Assembly: GCF_900176565.1 (NCBI RefSeq)
Contig: NZ_FXEH01000006.1
Location: forward strand, 1,426,001-1,490,000
Length of the DNA: 64,000 bases
Source: Thalassobacillus devorans
GTDB lineage: Bacteria; Bacillota; Bacilli; Bacillales; Halobacillaceae
Direction of reading: 5' to 3'
Every line of letters starts with the position of its first letter. Positions within the stretch are counted from its first letter, which is position 1. Positions 42,726-53,115 of this stretch are shown here, one piece after another. The notes beneath the pieces were generated by a model, which was given only the letters and a program-made list of their open reading frames with translations, searched no databases and had not been told where the DNA came from. The position numbers and the translations under genes were made by a program.

Positions 42726-44468
42726 TCAGTGTGTTGTTGAGTGATCTCCCACCTTATATCTGGCTGCTAATTCCAATAATTCTTTGGCATGTTCTTTTGT
42801 AGTTTCAGTTAGTTCAGCGCCAGTAATCATTCTGCTGATTTCCTCCACTTTTTCCTTTTCCTCCAGTTCATGGACAGATGTGGCAGTACGTTCTCCAGTA
42901 ACATGCTTTTCAATTTGTAAATGTGTATCAGCCATGGACGCCACTTGAGGAAGATGAGATATACAAAGCACCTGGGAACCTTCAGCGATTCCATATATTT
43001 TTTCCGCTATCGCTTGAGCAACCCTGCCGCTGACTCCTGTATCAACTTCATCAAAAATGACACTAGTCACGCCCTGATGTTTGGAGAATATTTTCTTTAA
43101 TGCCAGCATTACCCGTGATAACTCCCCGCCTGAGGCTACTTTATGGATCTCCTTCAATGGTTCACCAGGATTGGTGGTAATTAAAAATTTCACTATATCA
43201 AACCCATTAGGCAGTAGTTTGACATTCTTCCCCTCAAAAAGAGGATCTTCCTGCTGGCCTTTCTTCGTTTGAATATCAACAGCGAAAGCAGCCTTATCAA
43301 GATAAAGCCCTTTTAATTCCTGCTGGATAGCAATAGCAAGTTCTTTTGATGCTTTCATCCTGATATCCTGAAGATGCTTAGCTTCTAACGCTGCATCCTG
43401 GCCAACATCTTTAATATCGCTTTCCAGTTTGGTCAAATGAGAGTCCTTGTTCTTAATTTCACCCATCTCTTCTTCTATGCGGGAACTGTATTCGAGAATC
43501 TCCTCAACGCTTTCTCCATATTTTTTCTTTAAGCGATTAATTTCATTCAAGCGACTTTCGATGACATCGAGCCGTTCTGGATCAAATTCCAATTGTTCAA
43601 GCTGAGAACTGAGCTGGAATGTCATTTCTTCCATTAAATAATAATGATTAGACATTTCTTCGGTCATTTTTTTTATCTGTTCATCATAATCCTGGGCGCC
43701 CTCCAACGCGTTAAGAGCATGAGACACCCAGTCCAAGCCTTTTTGTTCCCCATAAAGAGCCTGGTACGCTCCATGAATGCCTGCGTATATTTTTTCATAA
43801 TTGACCAGCCGGTTACGTTCTTCTGTCAGTAAAATATCCTCATTTGGCTGTAGCTCTGCAGCTTGAAGTTCATTCCATTGGAATTCTAATAAATCAAGCC
43901 GTTGCGCCATTTCCTGTTCATTGTCATTTAACTCTCTGTATCGCCTCTGCAAGCTTTGAAATTTATCATACAACTTCCTATATTCTTGTTTTGCAGGACT
44001 AATTTCTTTATGGGCGTACAAATCGAGGAGTTCGATGTGTCGCTCCGCGTCCATCAAAGATTGTGTTTCATGCTGACTGTGAATGTCAATCAGCGTTTTA
44101 CCGAATTCACGAAGTATAGCTAACGTAACCAGTTTTCCATTGATGCGGCAAATGCTCTTTCCCTGAGAAGTAATGGTGCGGTGCAGTACCACCATGCCAT
44201 CTTCTTCGATTTCTACCCCGAAATCTTCACCTTTATCATAGACAGGATGGTACCCTTCAATTGAAAATAAACCTTCAATCTCAGCCTTCTTACTGCCATG
44301 CCGTACAAACTCCACCGAACCACGACCACCAGCCAGTAACTGAATCGCATCGATGATAATCGACTTACCTGCACCGGTTTCTCCCGTCAATACAGTCAAT
44401 CCATCCCTGAAATTCACAGAAATTTGATCAATGATTGCAAAATCACGAATTGAAAGTTCCATTAACAT
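42726..44468 (-). CDS. recN: DNA repair protein RecN
   Basis: The 580-residue SMC-like ATPase has Walker A LTGETGAGKSIIIDAI near residue 28. Long coiled coils lie at about 150-380, with signature ASGGELSRVMLALK and Walker B TSVIFDEVDTGVSG in the C-terminal lobe. It gathers at double-strand breaks early in repair. Standard neighbours argR and spoIVB flank it. Confidence 0.96.
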   Translation of the reverse strand: MLMELSIRDFAIIDQISVNFRDGLTVLTGETGAGKSIIIDAIQLLAGGRGSVEFVRHGSKKAEIEGLFSIEGYHPVYDKGEDFGVEIEEDGMVVLHRTITSQGKSICRINGKLVTLAILREFGKTLIDIHSQHETQSLMDAERHIELLDLYAHKEISPAKQEYRKLYDKFQSLQRRYRELNDNEQEMAQRLDLLEFQWNELQAAELQPNEDILLTEERNRLVNYEKIYAGIHGAYQALYGEQKGLDWVSHALNALEGAQDYDEQIKKMTEEMSNHYYLMEEMTFQLSSQLEQLEFDPERLDVIESRLNEINRLKKKYGESVEEILEYSSRIEEEMGEIKNKDSHLTKLESDIKDVGQDAALEAKHLQDIRMKASKELAIAIQQELKGLYLDKAAFAVDIQTKKGQQEDPLFEGKNVKLLPNGFDIVKFLITTNPGEPLKEIHKVASGGELSRVMLALKKIFSKHQGVTSVIFDEVDTGVSGRVAQAIAEKIYGIAEGSQVLCISHLPQVASMADTHLQIEKHVTGERTATSVHELEEKEKVEEISRMITGAELTETTKEHAKELLELAARYKVGDHSTTH

Positions 44469-44535
44469 TGTAGAGCCACCTCAGTTTCCCCATTTCAAAG
44501 ATATTTAAGAATGTCCAGGTTATGGTTTCTTCTAC

Positions 44536-44985
44536 TTACAGCATTTCTAATAATTGATCAGAAATCAACCGGGTCTGTTCTTCACTTCTGCAGATAATCA
44601 AGCAAGTATCATCCCCACATATCGTTCCCATGATTTCTTCCCAGTCCAGATTATCAATCAAAGCGCCGACAGCGTTGGCGTTACCAGGCAATGTTTTTAA
44701 AATAATAAAATGACCAGCCCGGTCAATACTCACAAAAGCATCCATCATGAGACGACGAAGTTTCTCTAAAGGATTGAAGCGTTGGTCTGCTGGAAGACTG
44801 TATTTATAGCGACCATCGATCATTGGTACTTTGACAAGGTGCAATTCTTTAATATCCCTTGAAACTGTAGCCTGTGTAACATTGTATCCCAGACTTTTTA
44901 AACGATCGACAAGTTCATCCTGTGTTTCAATATCATTATTAGTAATCAATTCACGTATTTTTATATGTCGTTGACCTTTATTCAC
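44536..44985 (-). CDS. argR: Arginine repressor ArgR/AhrC
   Basis: The protein has 149 residues from GTG ([20 protein letters not shown]), with GGAGGT seven bases upstream; the longer frame to 45000 is rejected. The N-terminal winged helix is [20 protein letters not shown]. The C-terminal arginine-binding hexamer domain has [14 protein letters not shown]. It represses arginine synthesis and activates catabolism. Confidence 0.95.
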   Translation of the reverse strand: MNKGQRHIKIRELITNNDIETQDELVDRLKSLGYNVTQATVSRDIKELHLVKVPMIDGRYKYSLPADQRFNPLEKLRRLMMDAFVSIDRAGHFIILKTLPGNANAVGALIDNLDWEEIMGTICGDDTCLIICRSEEQTRLISDQLLEML

Positions 44986-45105
44986 GTTAGTTACCTCCAA
45001 TCTGAGTCACTCGAATCTATATTTGACAAGCTTGGATGAAAACCAAGTCCTGATAGCAATTAGCATCCATTATATCTTTTAACCAATTCAAGGTTTTTAA
45101 GGCGT

Positions 45106-45139
45106 AAAAAAGGAGGGCTACACACCAAGGCAGCCCTCC
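45106..45139 (-). terminator. Terminator of the ispA-dxs-tlyA transcript
   Basis: GGAGGGCT pairs with AGCCCTCC and is followed by a T-run on the minus strand; it lies just after the tlyA stop codon. Confidence 0.85.
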
Positions 45140-45145
45140 CCATTA

Positions 45146-45970
45146 CTACGCATGCTTCCGATGTGTCTCATGTGCTTCTTTCACAATATTACTTATTTCG
45201 ACATCGGAGCTGCGATTACCTTCCTTATTGGATTTCCAACGAAAATGCGCTAAAAACTCAATGTTCCCGTCTCCACCTGTAATAGGAGAGAATGAAAGGT
45301 TCGCAACCGTGTAACCCTGCTCTTCAGCAAAATCAAGAATCCTCTTGACCACTTCTTCATGGACCTTTGCATCGCGGACAATCCCTTTTTTCCCTACTTG
45401 TTCTCTTCCGGCTTCAAATTGCGGTTTTATCAATGCCACGATATCACTTTCATCTTTCAACAGGTCTTTCAACACTGGCAAAATTAAACGAAGTGAAATG
45501 AAGGACACATCAATAGAAGCAAAGTCAGGAAGCCCGTGTTCTAAGTCCTCTGGGGTTACATAACGGAAATTGGTGCGTTCCATAACATATACACGCGGGT
45601 CGTTTCTTAGTTTCCAATCAAGCTGATTGTATCCGACATCAATGGCATAACTGTTCTTCACACCATTTTGCAGCGCACAATCCGTAAACCCCCCTGTAGA
45701 AGAACCTATATCAATCATAATTTTATCTTTTAAATCTAAATCAAACTGCTTAATAGCCTTTTCAAGTTTCAATCCACCACGGCTGACATAGGGGATCAGC
45801 TTTCCTTTTACATGTAATGGAATATCATCTTCCACTTTCATCCCCGGCTTATCCAGGCGAGCATTTTCCGAATACACAAGCCCTGCCATTATGGTTCGTT
45901 TTGCTTTTTCTCTTGTTTCTATTATGCCTCTTTCGACGAGTAATATATCCAGACGTAGTTTCTTTGCCAT
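45146..45970 (-). CDS. tlyA: TlyA-family rRNA (cytidine-2'-O)-methyltransferase
   Basis: The 274-residue protein has an N-terminal S4 RNA-binding domain (RLDILLVERGIIETREKAKR) and an FtsJ-like methyltransferase domain with IMIDIGSSTGGFTDCALQNG as the SAM motif and catalytic Lys in ALIKPQFEAG. It corresponds to B. subtilis YqxC and is thought to methylate ribosomal RNA. It is 4 bp after dxs, so cotranscribed. Confidence 0.93.
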   Translation of the reverse strand: MAKKLRLDILLVERGIIETREKAKRTIMAGLVYSENARLDKPGMKVEDDIPLHVKGKLIPYVSRGGLKLEKAIKQFDLDLKDKIMIDIGSSTGGFTDCALQNGVKNSYAIDVGYNQLDWKLRNDPRVYVMERTNFRYVTPEDLEHGLPDFASIDVSFISLRLILPVLKDLLKDESDIVALIKPQFEAGREQVGKKGIVRDAKVHEEVVKRILDFAEEQGYTVANLSFSPITGGDGNIEFLAHFRWKSNKEGNRSSDVEISNIVKEAHETHRKHA

Positions 45971-45974
45971 ATGT

Positions 45975-47867
45975 TCAAGCCCTTTTTTGTTTACTTGGTG
46001 TCATTTCTTTTAAATTTGAAACGGCAGCTTCTTTAGTAAGGTCAATTTCTTTCAGTAATTCCGGTACTTTTCCATGTTCAATGAAACGATCAGGAATCCC
46101 CATACGTTTAATCACTTGATTTCTATATAAGTTTTCTTCAGCAAATTCAAGAATGCTTGAACCGAAACCACCTTGTAACACGGCCTCTTCGATTGTAAGA
46201 ATTGGCAGGTCTGCCTGCATAATGTCATGCAGCATTGCCTCATCCAAAGGCTTGATGAACCTTGCATTTACAACCCTTACTGAAATCCCTTGCTTTTTTA
46301 GTTCTTCGCTTGCTTCTAAAGCCAGTTCAATCGTTGTCCCGAAAGTAAGAATGACGGCATCTGAGCCTTCCTGGAGTACTTCCCAGCTCCCAATATCAAT
46401 CAATTTATGTTCCGGATCTACCTGAACGCCTTTCGCATTACCTCTCGGGTAACGGATTCCAATTGGCCCGTCTTCATGCTTCATTGCTGTATGAACCATA
46501 TGCTGAGCTTCGTTCTCATCCTTAGGCATCATTAAGGTCATATTTGGCAGACTTCTTAGAAAAGCTATATCGAAAACACCCTGATGTGTTTCGCCATCTG
46601 CTCCTACAAGTCCAGCCCGGTCGATACCGAATACAACATTGAGTTTTTGCCGGCATACATCGTGCACCACCTGGTCATAAGCACGTTGTAAGAAAGTAGA
46701 ATAAATCGCCAGGAACGGCTTCATACCCTGTGTAGCCAACCCTGCCGCGACTGTGGTTGCATGCTGCTCTGCAATTCCAACATCAAATAAGCGATCAGGA
46801 AATTCTTCACCGAATTTTTCTAATTTAGAGCCCAGGATCATCGCTGGTGTAATAGCAACTATACGTTCATCGCCTCTTGCCTCACGACGAAGTGCTTCTG
46901 TTATGACAGAACTCCATGCAGGCGGGGCGGCGTCAGGTTTGATTTTCTCTCCAGAATCGATTTTATACGGCCCGACCCCATGCCATTTGTCTGTTTGGTC
47001 AGACTCTGCCGGATGGTAACCTTTCCCCTTTTGTGTCATAACATGTACGATTACTGGTCCTTCTGTTTTCTTGGCATAATTAAGGTTTTCTAACAAATCG
47101 TTAAAATCATGACCATCCACTGGACCATAATACGTAAATCCAAGTTCTTCGAAAAACATACCAGGCACAACAAAATACTTCATACTATCTTTAAGACGTT
47201 CGGCAGCCTGGGCAAGCCTTCCACCGACAGCAGGAATTTTTTTAAGTAACCATTCCAGGTCATCTTTTGCCCGGTTGTACTTCCCTGCACTTCTCATTCG
47301 TCCTAAAGCGTTATGAAGCGCTCCGACATTTTTGGCAATGGACATTTCATTATCATTGAGAATCACTGTGATGTTCTTTTTTTCATGTCCAATATGATTC
47401 AATGCTTCAAGAGCCATTCCACCCGTTAATGCACCGTCCCCGATGATTGGCAGAATAGCATGTTTTTCATCTCTTACATCCCTGGCAATCGCCATTCCCA
47501 TTGCTGCTGAGAGGGAGGTGGAACTATGACCCGTTTCCCAAAGGTCGTGCTCGCTTTCACACCGTTTTGGGAAACCGCATAATCCTTGATATTGCCTTAA
47601 TGTATCAAACTGACCTGCACGGCCTGTCAATATTTTGTGAATGTAGGATTGATGACCAACATCAAAAATAAACCGGTCTTTGGGACTCTCGTAAACCTTG
47701 TGAAGTGCTAGTGTCAATTCCACAACGCCTAGGTTGGCTCCAAGATGACCGCCTGTTTTTGAAAGGTTTTCAATTAAAAAAGTTCTGATGTTTGAGGCTA
47801 GCTGTTTCAAGTCTTCGTTGGATAGATCCCTGACAAACGAAGGATCTTGAATTTTTTTTAGATCCAT
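45975..47867 (-). CDS. dxs: 1-deoxy-D-xylulose-5-phosphate synthase
   Basis: The 630-residue thiamine-diphosphate enzyme makes DXP from pyruvate and glyceraldehyde 3-phosphate, the entry to the MEP isoprenoid pathway. The cofactor motif is [16 protein letters not shown] near residue 140. The transketolase beta domain has [15 protein letters not shown] near 425. It lies between oapA and tlyA, in the same run as ispA. The length is typical. Confidence 0.96.
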   Translation of the reverse strand: MDLKKIQDPSFVRDLSNEDLKQLASNIRTFLIENLSKTGGHLGANLGVVELTLALHKVYESPKDRFIFDVGHQSYIHKILTGRAGQFDTLRQYQGLCGFPKRCESEHDLWETGHSSTSLSAAMGMAIARDVRDEKHAILPIIGDGALTGGMALEALNHIGHEKKNITVILNDNEMSIAKNVGALHNALGRMRSAGKYNRAKDDLEWLLKKIPAVGGRLAQAAERLKDSMKYFVVPGMFFEELGFTYYGPVDGHDFNDLLENLNYAKKTEGPVIVHVMTQKGKGYHPAESDQTDKWHGVGPYKIDSGEKIKPDAAPPAWSSVITEALRREARGDERIVAITPAMILGSKLEKFGEEFPDRLFDVGIAEQHATTVAAGLATQGMKPFLAIYSTFLQRAYDQVVHDVCRQKLNVVFGIDRAGLVGADGETHQGVFDIAFLRSLPNMTLMMPKDENEAQHMVHTAMKHEDGPIGIRYPRGNAKGVQVDPEHKLIDIGSWEVLQEGSDAVILTFGTTIELALEASEELKKQGISVRVVNARFIKPLDEAMLHDIMQADLPILTIEEAVLQGGFGSSILEFAEENLYRNQVIKRMGIPDRFIEHGKVPELLKEIDLTKEAAVSNLKEMTPSKQKRA

Positions 47868-47886
47868 AAATGGACCTCCTATCTTA

Positions 47887-48486
47887 TTAACGTGTTTTTC
47901 TGGAAGCCTCGGCTGGTTTCGATACGATATTTATTTTCAATTTATTTTCAATCCATGCGATCACTCTTGCCGCAAAAAAAATAATTTTCGTAGAAGAGTG
48001 AATAGCTAAAAACTTGCCGATAGCTTTACCGCCGACAGTCAGTGCTGCAACTATACTAGTCATGATAACAGAAATAGTTATTTGCAATGTGGATCCTTCC
48101 GAATGCCCAAAGGAATTGGCCAGCTGGATAACCACAATAGCAGAGGCTGTCCCACTAACGATACCGGAAATATCCCCTATAACGTCATTACAGAAGCTTG
48201 CGAACCGGTCGGCATTTCGGACTATGAGAATAGCTTGTTTGGCTCCCGGCACTTTTTCTGCAGCCATTGCATGGAATGGCGGTTCTGAGGCAGCAGTTGC
48301 TGCAATTCCTAACATATCAAATATAACACCAATCAGCACTATAATGAAAACGATAACTAACCCTATATACCAGAATACACCGCTCAGCACCGAAGAAGAA
48401 ATCACTGAAAAAATAGCCGCTAACACAAATGTGATAACGGCGATACTTATACTGAATCTTAATGATTTTTTTAATTGATTATCCAT
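47887..48486 (-). CDS. oapA: OLE RNA-associated membrane protein OapA
   Basis: The 199-residue polytopic membrane protein has hydrophobic segments near 13-33, 38-62, 108-127 and 135-155, then a basic C-terminus ([10 protein letters not shown]). The segment [20 protein letters not shown] is characteristic. The gene directly follows the OLE RNA gene and precedes dxs, the conserved place of oapA. Known from Bacillus halodurans: OapA binds OLE RNA and takes it to the membrane, and the complex affects tolerance to cold, alcohols and Mg2+. Confidence 0.92.
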   Translation of the reverse strand: MDNQLKKSLRFSISIAVITFVLAAIFSVISSSVLSGVFWYIGLVIVFIIVLIGVIFDMLGIAATAASEPPFHAMAAEKVPGAKQAILIVRNADRFASFCNDVIGDISGIVSGTASAIVVIQLANSFGHSEGSTLQITISVIMTSIVAALTVGGKAIGKFLAIHSSTKIIFFAARVIAWIENKLKINIVSKPAEASRKTR

Positions 48487-48519
48487 TTATACCCTCTATC
48501 AGTTTGGTAATAATTTTAT

Positions 48520-49137
48520 GTAAGGAAAGGAATGGTCACCCAATAGGTAAAAATTGCAGCTTAGGTCCAGTAGGTTTTCCCATCCAGGTACCGAATGTCA
48601 CCATTCTGGCGGTTCCCCATTAAACCCGGATCGACTTCGTCTCCGAAAGTCGGACTGGATTACCACTTAGTCCGCACTATAATTCCTATTGTGTGTCTTG
48701 CCAAACAGTCTAGGAGATTTCCTCAACAGCCTTCGACCGTTCCTTAGCCTCTTTTGCAGGCTTGATTTCATATGGCGAAAAGGCTGCATAAAATGGTGGC
48801 CATCCATTTTTATGCATCTTTAATTCCATAATCCCCTCAAGTCCACTCAAGGCAGGCTACGCTGCTCATACAGAATTCCTCCATATAAAGCAGGTTCATA
48901 CCCCATTCCATCGTGGCTTCCGGCTAAGAAACCACCACAGATATGGGCCTCCGCGGAAGCGGGGTCAACGCCCACATGCCTTTGTGGATCGCCCCACTAC
49001 CTTAACTCCCAGCATCGACCCAAGGCTGGGCGCCTCAAGCCAACACAAGGAACTTCATCGATATGCCCTTTGGCGGATTTTTAGGCCCGCCTTCAGGAAC
49101 GGAGGGCTGACTAGAATACTGCACCATCCCTTATGTA
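48520..49137 (-). ncRNA. ole: OLE RNA (ornate large extremophilic RNA)
   Basis: About 610 bases of highly structured, non-coding sequence lie between ispA and oapA-dxs on the same strand, the exact genomic place of OLE RNA. Many complementary segments are visible, for example GGCGGGCC/GGCGGA near the 5' end, AGTCCGACTTTCGGAGACGAAGTCG near 48640 (in part) and a long stem CCATTTTATGCA/TGCATAAAAATGG near 48785-48820. The 5' end follows from a promoter at 49144-49172; the 3' end is estimated. No intrinsic terminator separates it from oapA. The RNA is among the largest structured bacterial RNAs, of unsettled biochemical function. Confidence 0.93.
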
Positions 49138-49143
49138 ATTAAT

Positions 49144-49172
49144 AATATACCATAAACGTCAGACTTCCTCAA
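49144..49172 (-). promoter_or_regulatory. Promoter of OLE RNA
   Basis: On the minus strand TTGAGG (49167-49172) and TATATT (49144-49149) are 17 bp apart. It lies between the ispA stop codon and the first conserved OLE bases, so OLE can be made apart from ispA. Confidence 0.72.
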
Positions 49173-49185
49173 TTAAACAATACTA

Positions 49186-50070
49186 TTAATGATCCCTGTC
49201 GCTAAGGTGATCAATCAAGGTAAACAGCATCGTATTTCCCACCTCAGCCTTTCTCAGCGAATTTTTTGCCCGATTCACATAGATATTTTTAGTTTTGAGG
49301 GAACCTTCTATTCCAAGTATACCTGGATAAGTACTTTTGTTATTAATAGTATCGCTGCCCACAGGTTTACCCAGTTTAGCTGCGTTACCACTAACATCTA
49401 GGATATCATCCTGGATTTGAAAAATAATTCCTAACAAGTCAGCGGTCTCTACGAGCGATTGGAGCTGCCTTTCATTTGCCCCTCCAATGTATGCCCCGGA
49501 CATTAAAGCGAAACTGATCAGCCTTCCAGTTTTCAAGTGATGAATCTTTTCCAGGCTTTCCAGTGGAATTTCTTTGCCCTCGCTTTCCATATCCATTAAT
49601 TGACCTGCCACCATTCCAAGGGCACCGCTTGCGATCGAAAGCTTTTTCACCAGGTGTACCTTCTGTTTATCAGATAGACCTTCCGCTTCCATGATCGCTT
49701 GGAAACTTAAAGTTAATAAAGCATCTCCGGCAAGGATAGCTGTCGCTTCATCGAACTTTTTGTGATTGGTCGGCTGTCCCCGCCGTAAATCATCATCATC
49801 CATAGCTGGCAGGTCATCATGGATCAAAGAATACGTATGAATCATTTCCAGGGCCGCCGCTACGGGGAGAACATCCTTTTTCTTACCGCCAAAGGCTTCA
49901 CAGGAAGCCATCATCAGAATAGGACGCAGCCGTTTACCCCCGGCCCGGATAGAGTATAGCATGGAGGTTTTTAAGCTGGGCAGGATTGGTTTATTGGTAA
50001 TATAATCTTCCAGATAATCATTGATGAGAGCCTGGTGTTTTTCTAAATATAAAGAAAGTGACTGATCCAC
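49186..50070 (-). CDS. ispA: Farnesyl diphosphate synthase
   Basis: The 294-residue polyprenyl synthase has the first Asp-rich motif LIHDDLPAMDDDDLRRG near residue 83 and the second FQIQDDILDVSGN near 222. It condenses IPP with DMAPP and GPP to farnesyl diphosphate. It overlaps xseB by one base. Confidence 0.95.
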   Translation of the reverse strand: MDQSLSLYLEKHQALINDYLEDYITNKPILPSLKTSMLYSIRAGGKRLRPILMMASCEAFGGKKKDVLPVAAALEMIHTYSLIHDDLPAMDDDDLRRGQPTNHKKFDEATAILAGDALLTLSFQAIMEAEGLSDKQKVHLVKKLSIASGALGMVAGQLMDMESEGKEIPLESLEKIHHLKTGRLISFALMSGAYIGGANERQLQSLVETADLLGIIFQIQDDILDVSGNAAKLGKPVGSDTINNKSTYPGILGIEGSLKTKNIYVNRAKNSLRKAEVGNTMLFTLIDHLSDRDH

Positions 50071-50312
50071 TATTCTTCCTCCTGCACCGAAAACGGTTCG
50101 AATTCGCCATGTTCATTCATGATCTGCTGCATTTGCTGTTCCACGCGATTCAATTTTTCACTGCATGTTTTCGAAAGTTTCATTCCTTCTTGGTAATAAT
50201 TGATTGCCTTCTCCAAAGGGACATCGCCTTCTTCAAGTTTTTCTACTAGAGACTCCAGTTGCTCAATCGCTTCTTCAAAGCTCAGCTCTTTATGGTTTTC
50301 ACTCATGTTCAT
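50070..50312 (-). CDS. xseB: Exodeoxyribonuclease VII small subunit
   Basis: The 80-residue helical protein ([20 protein letters not shown], then [20 protein letters not shown]) is the partner of XseA. It overlaps XseA by 14 bases and ispA by one base, so it is translationally coupled to both. Translation may start at the second Met (MSENHKE). Confidence 0.94.
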   Translation of the reverse strand: MNMSENHKELSFEEAIEQLESLVEKLEEGDVPLEKAINYYQEGMKLSKTCSEKLNRVEQQMQQIMNEHGEFEPFSVQEEE

Positions 50313-51648
50313 CCTCCTCTATCCCCCAGACCTGACAGTCCAAACTTCCATTTTGAAGTTTTAATTGGATGGCTTCTCCAGGCTGAACCGATTCTACTCC
50401 CCTGATTACATTTCCGTTTTCATTGAAAGGAATAGCATACCCTCTTTTCATTATTTCCAGCGGATTCAAAAGGGTCATTTTTTCCAGTAAATTATTAAAC
50501 TGTTTTTGTTTTTCATTCAATTGTATACCTATTTCCCGGTTTAAACGCTGACTCAATTGTTCGAGCCGTTCCTCCGTTTGTTTTACTTGTCGTTCAGGGT
50601 GATGCTGTTGCAGCCTGGTATTAATATGCTTTAAAGTATCTAGTTTTTGCTTTTGATGTGCTTCCATACGCTTGTTCAATGAATCAATCAACCGGTCAAG
50701 TTGTTGTTCTTTTTGACGTGTCAGTTGTGCCGGGTATTTAAAAGCATAAGATCGTTTAAGGCGGTCCAGACGCTTCGATGCTGCCGTGTGTTCATTTAAC
50801 AAAGCACGCTGAAGACGCTGATTCAATACCATGATTCTTTGATTTAGCTCCACTTGTGATGGAACCGCTAATTCCGCTGCACCGGTGGGCGTAGCTGCAC
50901 GAATATCTGCTACAAAATCACTGATGGTATAATCCGTTTCATGTCCTACAGCTGAAATGACAGGGATATGAGATTCTGCAATTGCACGAGCAACCGCTTC
51001 CTCATTAAAACTCCATAAATCTTCAATCGATCCACCGCCCCTGCCGACAATCAAGACATCGAATGCCCCTATACGGTTAGCATATTCAATAGCTTTGACG
51101 ATTGAATCTTTCGCTCTTTCTCCTTGCACTAACACTGGCAATACGGATCGTTTCACCACCGGATATCTTCGCTTTATGGTGGTTAGAATATCCCGGATGG
51201 CGGCTCCTGTAGGAGAGGTGATAATGCCGATATGCTTCGGATAGACAGGCAGCTTCTTTTTAAAGGCTGGCTCAAACAGTCCTTCTTTTTCAAGCTTTTC
51301 TTTCAATTGTTCAAAAGCGAGATACAATGCTCCTATTCCATCAGGTTCCATTTCGTGGATATATAACTGATATTGGCCCATCGGTTCATACACTCCGATT
51401 TCTCCTCTAACGAGGACATTAATCCCATTTTCTGGCGTGAACTTCAGAAATCGATTATTCCCCGCAAACATCACAGCCTGTATTCTCGCTTTATCATCCT
51501 TTAAAGAAAGGTACATATGCCCCCTGCTATGATGTTTGAAGTTTGAAATTTCTCCGCGGAGCCATACTTCCTTCAAATGAGGATCTGATGAAAATTTACG
51601 CTTGATATATTTTGTAAGAGCTGTAACTGTTAAATAGCGATCGTCCAC
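50299..51648 (-). CDS. xseA: Exodeoxyribonuclease VII large subunit
   Basis: The 449-residue protein has an N-terminal OB fold ([40 protein letters not shown]), a catalytic domain with [17 protein letters not shown] and [16 protein letters not shown], and a long coiled coil in the C-terminal third. It degrades single-stranded DNA to oligonucleotides. It follows folD by 14 bp. Confidence 0.96.
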   Translation of the reverse strand: MDDRYLTVTALTKYIKRKFSSDPHLKEVWLRGEISNFKHHSRGHMYLSLKDDKARIQAVMFAGNNRFLKFTPENGINVLVRGEIGVYEPMGQYQLYIHEMEPDGIGALYLAFEQLKEKLEKEGLFEPAFKKKLPVYPKHIGIITSPTGAAIRDILTTIKRRYPVVKRSVLPVLVQGERAKDSIVKAIEYANRIGAFDVLIVGRGGGSIEDLWSFNEEAVARAIAESHIPVISAVGHETDYTISDFVADIRAATPTGAAELAVPSQVELNQRIMVLNQRLQRALLNEHTAASKRLDRLKRSYAFKYPAQLTRQKEQQLDRLIDSLNKRMEAHQKQKLDTLKHINTRLQQHHPERQVKQTEERLEQLSQRLNREIGIQLNEKQKQFNNLLEKMTLLNPLEIMKRGYAIPFNENGNVIRGVESVQPGEAIQLKLQNGSLDCQVWGIEEDEHE

Positions 51649-51662
51649 GTGAAAAGCTCCTT

Positions 51663-52517
51663 TTATATGACATTATAAATTTTTTTGGCAGCTTTAATCG
51701 TGTTATGTAATAACATGGTAATTGTCATCGGCCCAACACCTTTTGGTACTGGAGTAAGATAGGATGCAATCGGCTCAACTGAATTAAAGTCGACGTCACC
51801 TACTAGTTTTCCATCCACCCGGTTGACACCTACATCAATAACGACCGCACCTTCTTTAATATGCTCCCCAGTAACAAGCCCAGCTTTTCCTGCCGCAACA
51901 ATAACAATATCCGCTTGTCTTGTATGAAAACCCAGATCAGGAGTTTTAGAATGGCAATAGGTAACGGTTGCGTGTTCGTTCAATAGCAGTTGACCTACGG
52001 GTTTACCGACGAGGTTACTGCGCCCAACCACTACTACATGCTTTCCTTTTATGTCAATTTCCGCCTTTTTCAACATCATTAATATCCCATATGGGGTACA
52101 AGGATAAAAAGTATCCTGCCCTGTCATCATTCTTCCGACATTTATCGGATGAAAGCCATCAACATCTTTTGCGGGATCTATCGCTTCAATCACTTTCTGT
52201 TCCGATATATGTGCTGGTAACGGAAGTTGAACGAGAATGCCATGTACAGATTCCTTGGCATTTTGCTCTGCTATCAAATCTAATAACTCTTGTTCAGAAG
52301 TTGTTTCAGGCATTTCAATCAAGTTGGATTCCATGCCGACCTTTTCCGAAGCCTTTTGCTTTCCTCTTACATAGGAAAGTGATGCTGGATCTTCCCCGAG
52401 AATGATGACGGTCAATCCTGGTATAATATTTTTTGTTTTTAACTCTGCTACTTCCTGCTTCATTTCTTCTCGAAGCTCTGCTGCCAGTTCTTTTCCATAT
52501 ATGATATTTGCACCCAC
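51663..52517 (-). CDS. folD: Methylenetetrahydrofolate dehydrogenase/cyclohydrolase FolD
   Basis: The protein has 284 residues from GTG at 52515-52517 (MGANIIYGKELAAEL), with GAGGGG seven bases upstream; the TTG three codons earlier is less likely. The signatures VGMESNLIEMPE, LVQLPLPAHI and VVGRSNLVGKPVGQLLL are present. It interconverts C1 folates in the cytoplasm. Confidence 0.95.
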   Translation of the reverse strand: MGANIIYGKELAAELREEMKQEVAELKTKNIIPGLTVIILGEDPASLSYVRGKQKASEKVGMESNLIEMPETTSEQELLDLIAEQNAKESVHGILVQLPLPAHISEQKVIEAIDPAKDVDGFHPINVGRMMTGQDTFYPCTPYGILMMLKKAEIDIKGKHVVVVGRSNLVGKPVGQLLLNEHATVTYCHSKTPDLGFHTRQADIVIVAAGKAGLVTGEHIKEGAVVIDVGVNRVDGKLVGDVDFNSVEPIASYLTPVPKGVGPMTITMLLHNTIKAAKKIYNVI

Positions 52518-52537
52518 ACGAAACAACCCCTCTACAT

Positions 52538-52918
52538 TTATTTGGTCATTTTAGATAATACACCGTTGACGAACTTTCCGGATTTCTCGTCTCCGAAGAC
52601 TTTCGCCAATTCAACTGCTTCATTGATAGCTACCTGCTCAGGCACGTCTTCCACAAAATCGATTTCATAAACTGCCATTCGTAACAATGTTTTTTCCACC
52701 AGTGGAAGACGCTTTATTGTCCAATTTTCCAGGTGATTTGAAATTTTTTCGTCTAATACTTGCTTTTGAGCAAAAACACCATGGATTAATTGCTCCATAA
52801 ATGCATCACTTTTTGTTTCTTCTAATACATGTTCGATTGCCTCTTCCATATCGATATCATTGACGTCCACTTGAAATAATACTTGAAAAGCTTTCTCGCG
52901 AGCTAGGTGTCGTTTCAT
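52538..52918 (-). CDS. nusB: Transcription antitermination factor NusB
   Basis: The 126-residue all-helical protein starts MKRHLAREKAFQVLFQVD and ends KVFGDEKSGKFVNGVLSKM, both family signatures. It binds boxA RNA in rRNA leaders with NusE (S10). In Bacillus it follows yqhY; here an ~0.8 kb intergenic stretch with the structured repeat separates them. Confidence 0.95.
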   Translation of the reverse strand: MKRHLAREKAFQVLFQVDVNDIDMEEAIEHVLEETKSDAFMEQLIHGVFAQKQVLDEKISNHLENWTIKRLPLVEKTLLRMAVYEIDFVEDVPEQVAINEAVELAKVFGDEKSGKFVNGVLSKMTK

Positions 52919-53115
52919 GTTTTAATCTCCTTTAAATCCTCTTTAACGTTATATCCGTATGCATGATAACATTTTATCACTCGAAAAGCTATATTAAACC
53001 CACACCTGGCCTGCATTCAGAAGAATCATTTTTAATGAATCCCTTTTCATCTCGCCATATTGAATCTTGGGGACAATAACGTAGTTATTATTTCATAAGA
53101 TGCTTATTCAACTAA

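Noticed and set aside
48540-49130. Degenerate protein gene between ispA and oapA
   Set aside because: All frames are closed and the stretch is full of complementary segments; position identifies it as OLE RNA.
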